This document shows positions 35,311 through 43,838 of a DNA stretch of 64,000 bases, piece after piece. The DNA is from Pseudorhodoferax soli. GTDB lineage: Bacteria > Pseudomonadota > Gammaproteobacteria > Burkholderiales > Burkholderiaceae_C. The translations under genes were made by a program, and so were the position numbers. The stretch is taken from assembly GCF_003337555.1 (NCBI RefSeq), contig NZ_QPJK01000004.1:533320-597319 (forward strand), written 5' to 3'. A model generated the notes under the pieces. It was not told the origin of the DNA and did not search any database. It saw only the letters and a program-made list of their open reading frames with translations. How positions within the stretch are numbered: position 1 is the stretch's first letter; the number at the start of each line of letters is the position of its first letter.

Positions 35311-36339
35311 TCAGGCGATGGTAGCGAGCACCTCGGCCACGCGCACGGGCCGGATGTCGACCATGCAGCGGTTGTGGCCCAGCGGGCATTCGCGCTGGAA
35401 GCAGGGCGCGCAGTCCAGCGGCGGCTGGTAGGCCGGGTCGCGCTTGAGCCAGAGCACGGTGGCCGCACCGCTGAGCGGCGGCGTGTGCTCGGGGCTGGTG
35501 GAGCCATAGACCGCGACCTGCGGCGTGCCGAAGGCGGCTGCCACGTGCATCAGGCCGGAGTCGTTGGAGACGACGCTGTGGGCCGCGGCGATCAGGCAGA
35601 ACGCATCGACGAGCGCGGTCTTGCCCGCCAGGTTGATGCAGCGGCCCGGCGCGCGGGCGTTGGCGGCAGCGGCGATCTCCTCGCACAGCGCGCGCTCCTT
35701 GCCCGAACCCAGCAGCAGCACGGGCAGGGCCAGGCCGGTGGCCAGCTCGGCGTAGTGCCCGGGCGGCCAGCGCTTGGACGGGCCGAACTCCGCACCGGGT
35801 GCGAACACGTGGAAGCCGCGCCGCGCCAGGCCATGGGCCTGCAGCACGGCGTCGATCTGCGCCGGCGGCAACAGCAGGCGCGGCTGGTCGGCCTCGGTGC
35901 CGCGCTCGCCCGACAGCGCCGAATAGAAGCCCACCATGGGCGGTCGCTCGTCGCGTGGCGGGTTGGGCAGCCGCTGCGTGAGGAGGCCGTAGCGCATCTC
36001 GCCGTGGTAGCCGACGCGGCGCCGGATGCCGGCCAGCCAGGGCAGCAAGGCGCTCTTCGCCGAGTTCGGCAGCACGTAGGCGTTGTCGAAGCGGCCGCGC
36101 AGTTGGCGCGCCATCGCGCGGCGCGCCTGCCACTGCAGGCCACCATGCTGGAACGGGAACTCGATGACCTCGGCCACCTGCGGCATGGCGCGGTAGACCG
36201 GCGCCACCCAGGGCAGCGCACCGACGCTCAGCCGCTCGCCACGCTGGTGGAGCCGCAGCATCAGCGGCTCGGTCATCACCGCGTCGCCGATCCACTGCGG
36301 CGCGATGACGAGCGAACGGGTCTTAGTGCCCGGCTCCAA
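35311..36339 (-). CDS. waaF: Lipopolysaccharide heptosyltransferase II (glycosyltransferase family 9)
   Basis: 342 residues. Adds the second heptose to the inner core of LPS at the inner membrane. Visible are VIAPQWIGDAVMTEPLM at the N-terminus, PGAEFGPSKRWPPGHYAELA for ADP-heptose binding, and SNDSGLMHVAAAFGTPQVAV; the end has a CAPCFQRECPLGH cysteine patch common in WaaF. The start is TTG 36339, overlapping the zinc-finger gene by 17 bases. The order waaF, zinc-finger protein, ilvE is recurrent in Burkholderiales. Confidence 0.92.
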   Translation of the reverse strand: MEPGTKTRSLVIAPQWIGDAVMTEPLMLRLHQRGERLSVGALPWVAPVYRAMPQVAEVIEFPFQHGGLQWQARRAMARQLRGRFDNAYVLPNSAKSALLPWLAGIRRRVGYHGEMRYGLLTQRLPNPPRDERPPMVGFYSALSGERGTEADQPRLLLPPAQIDAVLQAHGLARRGFHVFAPGAEFGPSKRWPPGHYAELATGLALPVLLLGSGKERALCEEIAAAANARAPGRCINLAGKTALVDAFCLIAAAHSVVSNDSGLMHVAAAFGTPQVAVYGSTSPEHTPPLSGAATVLWLKRDPAYQPPLDCAPCFQRECPLGHNRCMVDIRPVRVAEVLATIA

Positions 36340-36532
36340 AGTGCTCGCCGGCCTTGAGCTGGTACGCGGTGCCGCAGTAGGGGCACTTGGCCACGCCGGT
36401 CTTGGCGATGTCCAGGTAGACCTTGGGGTGGGTGTTCCACAGTTGCATGCCGGCCTGGGGCGCAGGGCAGAAGACGCCGCCCTGGGAGTTCAGGTCCTTG
36501 GCCAGCAGTTCGATGGTGGCGGTGGTGCTCAT
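36323..36532 (-). CDS. Small zinc-finger protein
   Basis: 69 residues. CPAP at residue 22 and CPYCGTAYQL near residue 50, together with His residues, form a probable zinc site like that of the NDUFS6-type C-terminal domain. Function unknown. It lies between ilvE (5 bases away) and waaF (17-base overlap), so it is part of one transcript. Confidence 0.88.
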   Translation of the reverse strand: MSTTATIELLAKDLNSQGGVFCPAPQAGMQLWNTHPKVYLDIAKTGVAKCPYCGTAYQLKAGEHFGAGH

Positions 36533-36537
36533 GGGAA

Positions 36538-37482
36538 TCAGATTTTGGTCAGCCAGTGGGCGTACTTGGGATTGCGGCCGTTCACGATGTCGAAGAACGC
36601 GCTCTGGATCTTCTCGGTGACCGGGCCGCGCGAACCGCTGCCCAGTTCCACGCGGTCGAGTTCGCGGATCGGCGTGACTTCGGCGGCCGTGCCGGTGAAG
36701 AAGGCTTCGTCGGCAATGTAGATCTCGTCGCGCGTGATGCGCTTTTGCACGAGCTCGATGCCGAGGTCCTTGCAGATGTGCAGCACGGTGTTGCGCGTGA
36801 TGCCGTTCAGTGCGCCGGCCGACAGGTCGGGCGTGTAGACCACGCCGTCCTTGACGACGAACACGTTCTCGCCCGCGCCTTCGCTGACGAAGCCGGAGGC
36901 GTCGAGCAGCAGTGCCTCGTCGTAGCCGTCGTCCAGCGCTTCCATGTTGGCGAGGATCGAGTTGCTGTAGTTGCTGACGGCCTTGGCCTGCGTCATCGTG
37001 ATGTTGACGTGGTGGCGCGTGTAGCTGGAGGTCTTCACGCGGATGCCGCGCTTCATGCCCTCTTCGCCCAGGTAGGCGCCCCAGGCCCAGGCGGCGACCA
37101 TGGCGTGGATGGTGTTGCCCCTGGGGCTCACGCCCAGCTTCTCCGAGCCGATCCAGACCAGCGGGCGCAGGTAGCAGCTTTCCAGCTGGTTCTCGCGCAC
37201 GACGTCGAGTTGGGCCTGGTTGAACTGCTCCTGGCTGAACGGGATCTGCATGCGCAGGATCTTGGCGCTGTTGAACAGGCGCTGCGTGTGCTCCTGCAAC
37301 CGGAAGATGGCGGTGCCGTCCACCGTGTTGTAGGCGCGCACGCCTTCGAAGGCGCCGCAGCCGTAGTGCAGCGTGTGCGTCAACACGTGGATCTTCGCGT
37401 CGCGCCAGTCGACCATCTGGCCGTCCATCCAGATCTTGCCGTCGCGGTCGGCCATGGAGGGCGCGGGGGGGATGAGGCTCAT
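36538..37482 (-). CDS. ilvE: Branched-chain amino acid aminotransferase
   Basis: 314 residues. PLP fold type IV: HYGCGAFEGVRAY at the N-terminus, the Schiff-base Lys in MTQAKAVSNYSNS, Glu in SEGAGENVFVV, and TRDEIYIADEAFFTGTAAE. It transfers amino groups between glutamate and the 2-keto acids of Val, Leu and Ile. It is first in the ilvE, zinc-finger, waaF, nitronate monooxygenase block. Confidence 0.95.
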   Translation of the reverse strand: MSLIPPAPSMADRDGKIWMDGQMVDWRDAKIHVLTHTLHYGCGAFEGVRAYNTVDGTAIFRLQEHTQRLFNSAKILRMQIPFSQEQFNQAQLDVVRENQLESCYLRPLVWIGSEKLGVSPRGNTIHAMVAAWAWGAYLGEEGMKRGIRVKTSSYTRHHVNITMTQAKAVSNYSNSILANMEALDDGYDEALLLDASGFVSEGAGENVFVVKDGVVYTPDLSAGALNGITRNTVLHICKDLGIELVQKRITRDEIYIADEAFFTGTAAEVTPIRELDRVELGSGSRGPVTEKIQSAFFDIVNGRNPKYAHWLTKI

Positions 37483-37537
37483 GATGCGCGAAGTCCTTTG
37501 GTGGGGAAGCTGCCGGTGGGGCGAAAAACGGCGGATT

Positions 37538-37966
37538 TTACGGCGCGGCCGGCGGCGCCCCGGCCGGCTCGGACTCGGCCTGCGGACGGGTCATCTGCCA
37601 GTGCTGGAGCTTGCCGCCCTGGAAGGTGCAGTCCACATAGGAGCCGCCGGCATCGGTCCAGCGGTAGACCTCGGGCTGCTCGTCCTTGGGGCTGAGCAGT
37701 TGGCCCAGCGCGCGCGTCATGGCCACCACGTGCAGCAGGGTGTGGCCGGGCTTGAGCTTGGCGTTGAGCATGACGGCGCTGCCGACAAAGCCGATGGGCC
37801 GGTCGGACGCGCGCTTCATGACCTGCATCATGCGGGTCACGTGCAGCATGCCCCACATGACCAGCGCGCCGGCCACGAGGGCGACGCCGCCGAAGCCGTA
37901 GTTGCGCCAGGCGAAAAACACCGCGATGAGGCCAAGGGCCGGGATGAGGATCCTCTGAAAGTTCAT
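37538..37966 (-). CDS. Membrane protein of unknown function
   Basis: 142 residues. Two hydrophobic helices at residues 5-20 and 24-40 are followed by a cytoplasmic region with NAKLKPGHTLLHVVAMTRAL and YRWTDAGGSYVDCTFQGGKL. I recognise it as a conserved Comamonadaceae type of small membrane protein but not its role. It lies upstream of ilvE on the same strand, 55 bases away. Confidence 0.82.
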   Translation of the reverse strand: MNFQRILIPALGLIAVFFAWRNYGFGGVALVAGALVMWGMLHVTRMMQVMKRASDRPIGFVGSAVMLNAKLKPGHTLLHVVAMTRALGQLLSPKDEQPEVYRWTDAGGSYVDCTFQGGKLQHWQMTRPQAESEPAGAPPAAP

Positions 37967-38016
37967 GGGCCGATTGTCGCCCGACGCCACCGGCGCCCGG
38001 CAATGCCCCCGGCGTG

Positions 38017-38496
38017 TCAGCCCGCCGGCGCGAGGCGGGCCCAGGCCGCGTAGAGGTCTTCTCCCGCGTCGCGCACGGGCAGCGGGCGCAGCGGCATGCT
38101 GCGCTCGGCCGGCGGCAGGGCGATCTCGGCATAACCGCGCTCGGCGGACAGGCCGAAGGGCGCGCCGTCCTCGTTCGAGTAGGCGTAGAACACCTCGCGC
38201 ACCCCGGCCAGCAGCATGGCCGTGAGGCACATGGGGCAGGGATAGCCGCTGGCGTAGACCGTGCTGCCCGACAGGTCGGTGCTGCCCAGCGCCTGGGCGG
38301 CTGCGCGCACGGCCTGCATCTCGGCATGGGCGGAGGGGTCGCACAGGGCCTCGACCTGGTTCACGCCGGTGGCGACGACCTGGCCGTCGCGCACGAGCAC
38401 GGCGCCAAAGGGCCAGGTGCGGCGCGCGTGCACGTTGTCCATGGCCAGGCGGATCGCGTCCAGCATGTGGCGCTCGTCGTGGGTGGGGAGCGTCAT
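38017..38496 (-). CDS. Nucleoside/guanine-type deaminase (CDA fold)
   Basis: 159 residues. Zinc motifs HAEMQAV (catalytic Glu) and PCPMCLTA define the cytidine-deaminase fold; TWPFGAVLVRDG is the N-terminal substrate loop seen in guanine deaminases and TadA-like enzymes. Its four-base overlap (ATGA) with the uraD-like gene points to purine catabolism, so guanine deaminase is the best guess. GAGGAGG lies upstream of ATG 38496. Confidence 0.87.
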   Translation of the reverse strand: MTLPTHDERHMLDAIRLAMDNVHARRTWPFGAVLVRDGQVVATGVNQVEALCDPSAHAEMQAVRAAAQALGSTDLSGSTVYASGYPCPMCLTAMLLAGVREVFYAYSNEDGAPFGLSAERGYAEIALPPAERSMPLRPLPVRDAGEDLYAAWARLAPAG

Positions 38497-39029
38497 GGCG
38501 CGACCTCCTCGGACTGCGCGACCAGCGCTTCGAGGCGCCCGCGCGTGATCAGGCCGATCTGCGCCAGCGCCTCCTGGCGCTCGGCCGGCGTGGGCGCCTC
38601 GGTGCGCGAGCGCAGCGCCGCGAAGATCTGCTGCTTGCTGCTGCGCCGCACGGCGACGATGAACGGAAAGCCGTGGCGCGCACGGTAGGCCTGGTTGAGC
38701 CGCTGGATCTCCAGCAGCTCGGCCCGGCTCAGCGCATCGAGGCCCGCGCTGCCCTGCTCGCCGACCGATTCGCTGGTCATGGTGCCGGCCTGCGCTTCGC
38801 GGCCGGCCAGTTCCGGGTGGCCGCACAGGAAGGCCAGCTGGCGCTCGTCGGGCGCGCTGCGCACCACGGCCAGCATGGCGGCGTGCAACTGCGCCACGCT
38901 GGCAAAGGGACGCTCGGCCCAGGCGGCTTCGGCCACCCAGGCGGCATGCTCGAAGCTGCTGCCCACTGCGGCGGCAAAGGCAGCGCGGTCCATGGCGTTG
39001 AGCTCGGCGAGCTCGAAGGCGGTTGGCAT
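38493..39029 (-). CDS. uraD: OHCU decarboxylase (ureidoimidazoline decarboxylase)
   Basis: 178 residues. Converts 2-oxo-4-hydroxy-4-carboxy-5-ureidoimidazoline to (S)-allantoin in urate breakdown. Family marks are FEHAAWVAEAAW, LAFLCGHPELAGREA (catalytic His), SVGEQGSAGL and YRARHGFPFIVAVR. GGAG precedes ATG 39029. It sits between an MFS permease gene (26 bases) and the deaminase gene, forming a purine-use operon; no urate oxidase or hydroxyisourate hydrolase is in the window. Confidence 0.92.
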   Translation of the reverse strand: MPTAFELAELNAMDRAAFAAAVGSSFEHAAWVAEAAWAERPFASVAQLHAAMLAVVRSAPDERQLAFLCGHPELAGREAQAGTMTSESVGEQGSAGLDALSRAELLEIQRLNQAYRARHGFPFIVAVRRSSKQQIFAALRSRTEAPTPAERQEALAQIGLITRGRLEALVAQSEEVAP

Positions 39030-39055
39030 GGGGTTCTCCAGGAAGTTGAGGACGT

Positions 39056-40384
39056 TCAGCGTGCAGCCTTCTTCAGGTGCGGCACGCACAGCAGGATCAG
39101 CACCGTGGCGCAGATCTCCACCGCGGCCACGACGTACAGCCCGGGCGACAGGCTGCCGGTCGAGGTCTTGATCAGGCCGAGCATCCAGGGCGCGCCGAAG
39201 CCGGCCAGATTGGCCACCGAGTTGATCAGCGCCACGCCGCCGGCCGCGGCCGTGCCGGCCAGGAAGCGGTTGGGCATTTGCCAGAACACAGGGATGGCGC
39301 CCATGGTGCCGACGATGGCCAGCGTCAGCGCGGTCAGCACGATGGCCGGGCTGTGCTGCAGGAACAGCGCGATCACCAGCAGCGACGCCGAGCCGAGCGC
39401 CGCGGCCAGGCCGCAATGCCAGCGCGACTCCTGGTGGCGGTCGGAGTGGAAGCCGTTCCAGATCATGCCGGCCGCGCCGCACAGGTAGGCGCCGGACATG
39501 ATCCAGCCGACCATCAGCGGGTTGGTGAAGCCCACTTCCTTGACCAGCGTGGGGCCGTAGAAGGTCAGCGAGGAATTGGCCGCGATGATGCAGAAGAAGA
39601 CCAGGATCAACAGCCAGATCTTGCCGTCCTTGAGCGAGGCCAGCAGGCTGTGCTCGCGCTCGCCCAGCGCCTTGCGGTCGCGCTCCAGGTCGGTTTGCAC
39701 GAGCTGCCGTTCGCGCGGCGTGAGCCAGTGGGCCTGCTCGGGCCGGTCGGTCAGGTAGAAGTACGTGGCGATGCCGGCCAGCACCGATGGAATGCCCTCG
39801 ATCAGCAGCACCCACTGCCAGCCCGACCAGCCGTTCACGCCGTGCAGGTTGTTCATGATGGCGCCGGCCAGCGGCCCGCCGATGACACCCGCGAAGGCCG
39901 AAGCCGACATGAACATGCCGAAGGCCTTGGCGCGCCGGTCGTTCGGGAACCAGTAGGTCAGGTACAGGATGATGCCGGGGTAGAAGCCCGCCTCGAACAC
40001 GCCCAGCAGGAAGCGCAGGCTGTAGAACATGGTCGGCGTGGTCACGAACATGGTGGCGATCGAGGTCAGCCCCCAGCCGATCGTGATGCGCATGATGGTC
40101 TTCTTGGCACCGATCTTCTGCAGCAGCAGGTTGCTCGGCACCTCGAAGAAGAAGTAGCCCAGGAAGAAGATGCCGGCGCCCAGGCCATAGACGGCCTCGC
40201 TCCACTTGAGCTCGTCCAGCATGGTCAGCTTGATGAAGCCGATGTTGACGCGGTCGATCCAGGCCAGCACCCAGAGCAGCATCAGGAAGGGGATCAATCG
40301 GAAGATGATCTTGCGGTAGACGCCGTCGAGTTCCGTCGCGGCGGGCTTGTCCAGAATCGGTGCGATCGCTGCATCCGTGGCCAT
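39056..40384 (-). CDS. MFS transporter, anion:cation symporter type
   Basis: 442 residues with 12 predicted membrane segments. WIDRVNIGFIKLTM in the first segment, FFEVPSNLLLQKIGAKKTIM, and RFLLGVFEAGFYPGIILYLT are typical of the ACS family, which takes up tartrate, phthalate, glucarate or ureido acids. It is the first gene of the uraD-deaminase operon, so allantoin, urate or a ureido acid is a reasonable substrate. It is divergent from a LysR gene across 134 bases. Confidence 0.88.
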   Translation of the reverse strand: MATDAAIAPILDKPAATELDGVYRKIIFRLIPFLMLLWVLAWIDRVNIGFIKLTMLDELKWSEAVYGLGAGIFFLGYFFFEVPSNLLLQKIGAKKTIMRITIGWGLTSIATMFVTTPTMFYSLRFLLGVFEAGFYPGIILYLTYWFPNDRRAKAFGMFMSASAFAGVIGGPLAGAIMNNLHGVNGWSGWQWVLLIEGIPSVLAGIATYFYLTDRPEQAHWLTPRERQLVQTDLERDRKALGEREHSLLASLKDGKIWLLILVFFCIIAANSSLTFYGPTLVKEVGFTNPLMVGWIMSGAYLCGAAGMIWNGFHSDRHQESRWHCGLAAALGSASLLVIALFLQHSPAIVLTALTLAIVGTMGAIPVFWQMPNRFLAGTAAAGGVALINSVANLAGFGAPWMLGLIKTSTGSLSPGLYVVAAVEICATVLILLCVPHLKKAAR

Positions 40385-40518
40385 GGTTGTCTCCTGTTGT
40401 TTGAAGGGTGTGGTGGGACTGCCAGGCGACTGTAGGCAGCGCAGCCCGCGGCGGCGTGCGCTTTCTAGAATGTGCGGCATCACGGTTTTGCGATAGTCCC
40501 CGCCGACCCATCCACCCG

Positions 40519-41454
40519 ATGTCCCGCGCCACCGACCCGATCGACACCTACCTGCTGCGCGTGCTCGTGGCGCTGGTGGCCGAGCGCAGCGTCTCGCGCG
40601 CGGCGGCGCGCATGAACCAGACCCAGCCCGCCATCAGCACGGCGCTGCGCCGGCTGCGCGACCTGTTCGGCGACCCCATCCTCGTGCGCGAGCGCAGCGG
40701 CATGGTGCCGACCGAGCGCGCGCTGCAGCTGCGCGACCGCGCGCGCGACGCGCTGGCCGAGATCGACCGCATGCTGGCCGGGCCCGAGCGCTTCGAGCCC
40801 TTCGCGAGCACATCCACCTTCCACATCGCGCTGCCGGACTACCTGGCCGCGCAGTTCCTCGTCGAGGCCACGGCCCGCTTTCGCACCGAGGCGCCGCAGG
40901 CCCGGCTCGTGGTGCACGCACTGAGCACCACCTACGACTACGAACGCGCGCTGGCCCAGGGCGAGCTCGACATCGTCATCGGCAACTGGCCGCAGCCGCC
41001 CGAGCGGCTGCACCTGTCGCTGCTGCTGGAAGACGAACTGGTCTGCCTCATGAGCGCACGCAACCTGCTGGCCAGCGAAGAGGCGCTGACGCTGGAGCAG
41101 TACCTGCAGGCCCAGCACCTGGTGCCCACGCCCTACACGCAGGCGCAGCGCGGCGTGGTCGAGACACACCTGGCCACGCTGCGGCGCACGCGCGATGCAC
41201 GCATGACGGTGCCCTACTTCGCGCTGGCGCCGCACCTGCTGGTCGGCACCGACCTGGTGTTCACCACGGCCCGGCATTTCGCGGCGCAGTTCGTACGCCA
41301 GCTGCCGCTCGTGGCGGTGCCAGTGCCGGCCGGCTTTCCGCGCATGCGCTTCTACCAGCTATGGCACGAGCGCTCGCAGCACCAGGCCGGGCACCGCTGG
41401 CTGCGCGGCCTGCTGGCCGCGGTGGCCGCGGGCCTGGCCACGCCACCGGCCTGA
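40519..41454 (+). CDS. LysR-family regulator, divergent from the MFS/uraD operon
   Basis: 311 residues. HTH AAARMNQTQPAISTALRRLR, then FGDPILVRERSGMVPTERA, typical of the NodD/PcaQ-like branch. The C-terminal domain ends in a helix HRWLRGLLAAVAAGLA. Placement opposite the MFS transporter gene suggests control of the purine-use operon. Confidence 0.88.
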   Translation: MSRATDPIDTYLLRVLVALVAERSVSRAAARMNQTQPAISTALRRLRDLFGDPILVRERSGMVPTERALQLRDRARDALAEIDRMLAGPERFEPFASTSTFHIALPDYLAAQFLVEATARFRTEAPQARLVVHALSTTYDYERALAQGELDIVIGNWPQPPERLHLSLLLEDELVCLMSARNLLASEEALTLEQYLQAQHLVPTPYTQAQRGVVETHLATLRRTRDARMTVPYFALAPHLLVGTDLVFTTARHFAAQFVRQLPLVAVPVPAGFPRMRFYQLWHERSQHQAGHRWLRGLLAAVAAGLATPPA

Positions 41455-41519
41455 GGACCACAGGCCAAGCCCTGGCTGGCGCTGTTCCCGCACCGAGAGG
41501 CCGCGCCGGCGCGGTTTCT

Positions 41520-42884
41520 CTAGGCCGAACGCAGCACCGCCACCGCCTCGTCGACCCGGTCCACCGCGTGGATGGTCAGCCCCTCGATGGGCTTCTTCGG
41601 CGCATTGGCCTTGGGCACCACCGCCACCGAGAAGCCCAGCTTGGCCGCCTCGCGCAGGCGCTCCTGGCCGCGCGGCGCCGGCCGCACCTCGCCCGCCAGG
41701 CCGACTTCGCCGAAGGCCACGAAGCCCTTGGGCAGCGGCTTGCCGCGCAGGCTGCTCGTGATGGACAGCAGCACCGCCAAGTCGGCGGCAGGCTCGGCGA
41801 TGCGCACGCCACCCACGGCGTTGACGAACACGTCCTGGTCCAGGCAGGCGACGCCGGCGTGGCGGTGCAGCACGGCCAGCAGCATGGCCAGGCGGTCGCG
41901 GTCCAGGCCGACCGACAGCCGGCGCGGGCTGGGGCCCCCGTCGTCCACCAGGGCTTGGATCTCCACCAGCAGGGGCCGCGTGCCCTCCAGCGTGACCAGC
42001 ACGCAGCTGCCGGGCACGGGCTCGGCATGCTGGCTCAGGAAGATCGCACTCGGGTTGCTGACGCCCTTCAGGCCGCGCTCGGTCATCGCGAACACGCCGA
42101 TCTCGTTGACCGCGCCGAAGCGGTTCTTGATCGCGCGCACCAGGCGAAAGCTGCTGTGCGTGTCGCCCTCGAAGTACAGCACAGTGTCGACCATGTGCTC
42201 GAGCACGCGCGGGCCGGCCAGCGCGCCCTCCTTGGTCACGTGGCCCACCAGCACGATGGCGGTGCCTGAGGACTTGGCGGCACGCGTGAGGTGGGCCGCG
42301 CACTCGCGCACCTGGGCCACGGAGCCGGGCGCGGACGTCAGCTGCTCGCTGTAGACGGTCTGGATCGAGTCGATCACCGCGATGCCGGGCTTGCGCGCGT
42401 CCAGCGTGGCGAGGATCTTCTCCAGCTGCGTCTCGGCCAGCACCGGCACCTGGCTGTTGTCCAGCCCGAGCCGGCGCGAGCGCAGCGCCACCTGGGCGCC
42501 GCTCTCCTCGCCCGTCACGTACAGCGTGGGCATGCCACTGCGCTGCAGCGCGTCCAGCGCCTGCAGCAGCAGCGTGGACTTGCCGATGCCGGGGTCGCCG
42601 CCGATCAGCACCACGCCGCCATCGACGATGCCGCCGCCCAGCACGCGGTCCAGCTCCTCCTGGCCGGTGGGCGTGCGCGCCACATCGCTGGCCTCGATGT
42701 CCGCCAGCACCTGCAGCTCGGCCGTCGGCGCCAGCGAGGCGAATCGGTTCTTGCCGCTGCCAGCCGGCTGCGCGACGGTCTCCACCAACGTGTTCCAGGC
42801 TTCGCAATGCGGGCACTTGCCCAGCCACTTGGGGCTGGTGCCGCCACATTCGCTGCAGGTGTAGATCGACTTGTCTTTGGCCAT
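41520..42884 (-). CDS. radA: DNA repair protein RadA
   Basis: 454 residues. Branch-migration ATPase in recombination. N-terminal zinc finger CSECGGTSPKWLGKCPHC, Walker A GGDPGIGKSTLLLQ, Walker B IAVIDSIQT, the RadA-specific KNRFG motif (RAIKNRFGAVNE), and a C-terminal Lon-like domain. ATG 42884 gives the standard MAKDKSIYTCSECG start. Housekeeping gene, single, convergent with the LysR gene. Confidence 0.96.
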   Translation of the reverse strand: MAKDKSIYTCSECGGTSPKWLGKCPHCEAWNTLVETVAQPAGSGKNRFASLAPTAELQVLADIEASDVARTPTGQEELDRVLGGGIVDGGVVLIGGDPGIGKSTLLLQALDALQRSGMPTLYVTGEESGAQVALRSRRLGLDNSQVPVLAETQLEKILATLDARKPGIAVIDSIQTVYSEQLTSAPGSVAQVRECAAHLTRAAKSSGTAIVLVGHVTKEGALAGPRVLEHMVDTVLYFEGDTHSSFRLVRAIKNRFGAVNEIGVFAMTERGLKGVSNPSAIFLSQHAEPVPGSCVLVTLEGTRPLLVEIQALVDDGGPSPRRLSVGLDRDRLAMLLAVLHRHAGVACLDQDVFVNAVGGVRIAEPAADLAVLLSITSSLRGKPLPKGFVAFGEVGLAGEVRPAPRGQERLREAAKLGFSVAVVPKANAPKKPIEGLTIHAVDRVDEAVAVLRSA

Positions 42885-42955
42885 CGGGGGACTATAGCCA
42901 GCGCCCAGCCACCCGCCCGCAGCTTGACCGGCTCCGGCCCAAGGCCTACATTGTC

Positions 42956-42986
42956 CCAATATTTCAAACACCGTTCTATATATTGG
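42956..42986. promoter_or_regulatory. Operator candidate CCAATAT-N17-ATATTGG before the IclR gene
   Basis: Perfect seven-base inverted repeat in an AT-rich patch ending seven bases before the IclR start codon. TATATAT at its right edge could serve as a -10 element. The location suggests autoregulation by the IclR protein and control of the downstream operon. Confidence 0.5.
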
Positions 42987-42992
42987 AACCAC

Positions 42993-43838
42993 ATGGATTC
43001 TACGCTTGCCAAGGGTCTGGCCGTGCTCGAGTGGCTCGCACGTGCCGGACGAGAGTGCCGCGTCACCGAAGTCGCCCAGGCCTTCGGCGTGCCGCGCAGC
43101 AACGCCCACCGCACGCTGCAGACCCTGGTCGAATGCGGCTGGGCCACACAGGACCCAGCCACCAGCGGCTACCGCGCCAGCATGAAGCTGTTCGAACTCG
43201 GGGCGCAGGCCGGCGCGGCGGCCGACATCCCGGCCCTGCTGCGCCCGCTGCTGGCGCGGCTGGCCCAGGCCAGCGGCGAGACCATCCACCTGGCGGCGCT
43301 GGACGGCGCCGAGATCCTGTATCTGGACAAGTTCGACAGCCCGCTGCCCGTGGCCGCCTATTCGCGCATCGGCGGCCGTGCGCCGGCCTATTGCGTGGCC
43401 TCGGGCAAGGCGCTGCTGGCCGCGCAGCAGCCTGATGCCGAGGCCTTGCGCGCGCTGCTGGGGGCGCTCGTCGCGCACACGCCCCGGTCCATCACCGAGC
43501 ATGCCGCGCTGCTGGCCGAGCTGGGCCGCGTGCGCGCCCGCGGCTTCGCCGAGAACCGCGAGGAATGGCGCACCGGGGTGTGCGGCCTGGGCGCGCCGGT
43601 GTTCGACGCGCGCGGCCAGGCCGTGGTGGCGGTCGGCATGAGCGTGCCCTCGATCCGATTCGCCCGCGCGCAGTCGCGCGCCCTGTCCGAGATGCTTGTG
43701 GCATGTGCCCGCGAAGCGAGCCACATGCTGGGCTGCCCGCAGGCGGCAGGTACGCCGCCATTCCAACGTCCGTCAGAGACACACCGGAGACAAACAGCAT
43801 GGAAACCTTCCAACGCGGCCGACGAGCCTGCTGCCTGA
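42993..43838 (+). CDS. IclR-family regulator of a sulfoacetate-type operon (SauR-like)
   Basis: 281 residues. The N-terminal winged helix reads LAVLEWLARAGRECRVTEVA then GVPRSNAHRTLQTLVECG. The IclR effector domain has DKFDSPLPVAAYSRIG, APAYCVASGKALLA and VGMSVPSIRFA. The family protein normally ends near the position of CAREASHML; a further tail of about 30 residues overlaps the next gene by 40 bases. It heads an IclR, Bug, acylating aldehyde dehydrogenase, CoA ligase operon; SauR of Cupriavidus is also an IclR protein. Confidence 0.88.
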   Translation: MDSTLAKGLAVLEWLARAGRECRVTEVAQAFGVPRSNAHRTLQTLVECGWATQDPATSGYRASMKLFELGAQAGAAADIPALLRPLLARLAQASGETIHLAALDGAEILYLDKFDSPLPVAAYSRIGGRAPAYCVASGKALLAAQQPDAEALRALLGALVAHTPRSITEHAALLAELGRVRARGFAENREEWRTGVCGLGAPVFDARGQAVVAVGMSVPSIRFARAQSRALSEMLVACAREASHMLGCPQAAGTPPFQRPSETHRRQTAWKPSNAADEPAA

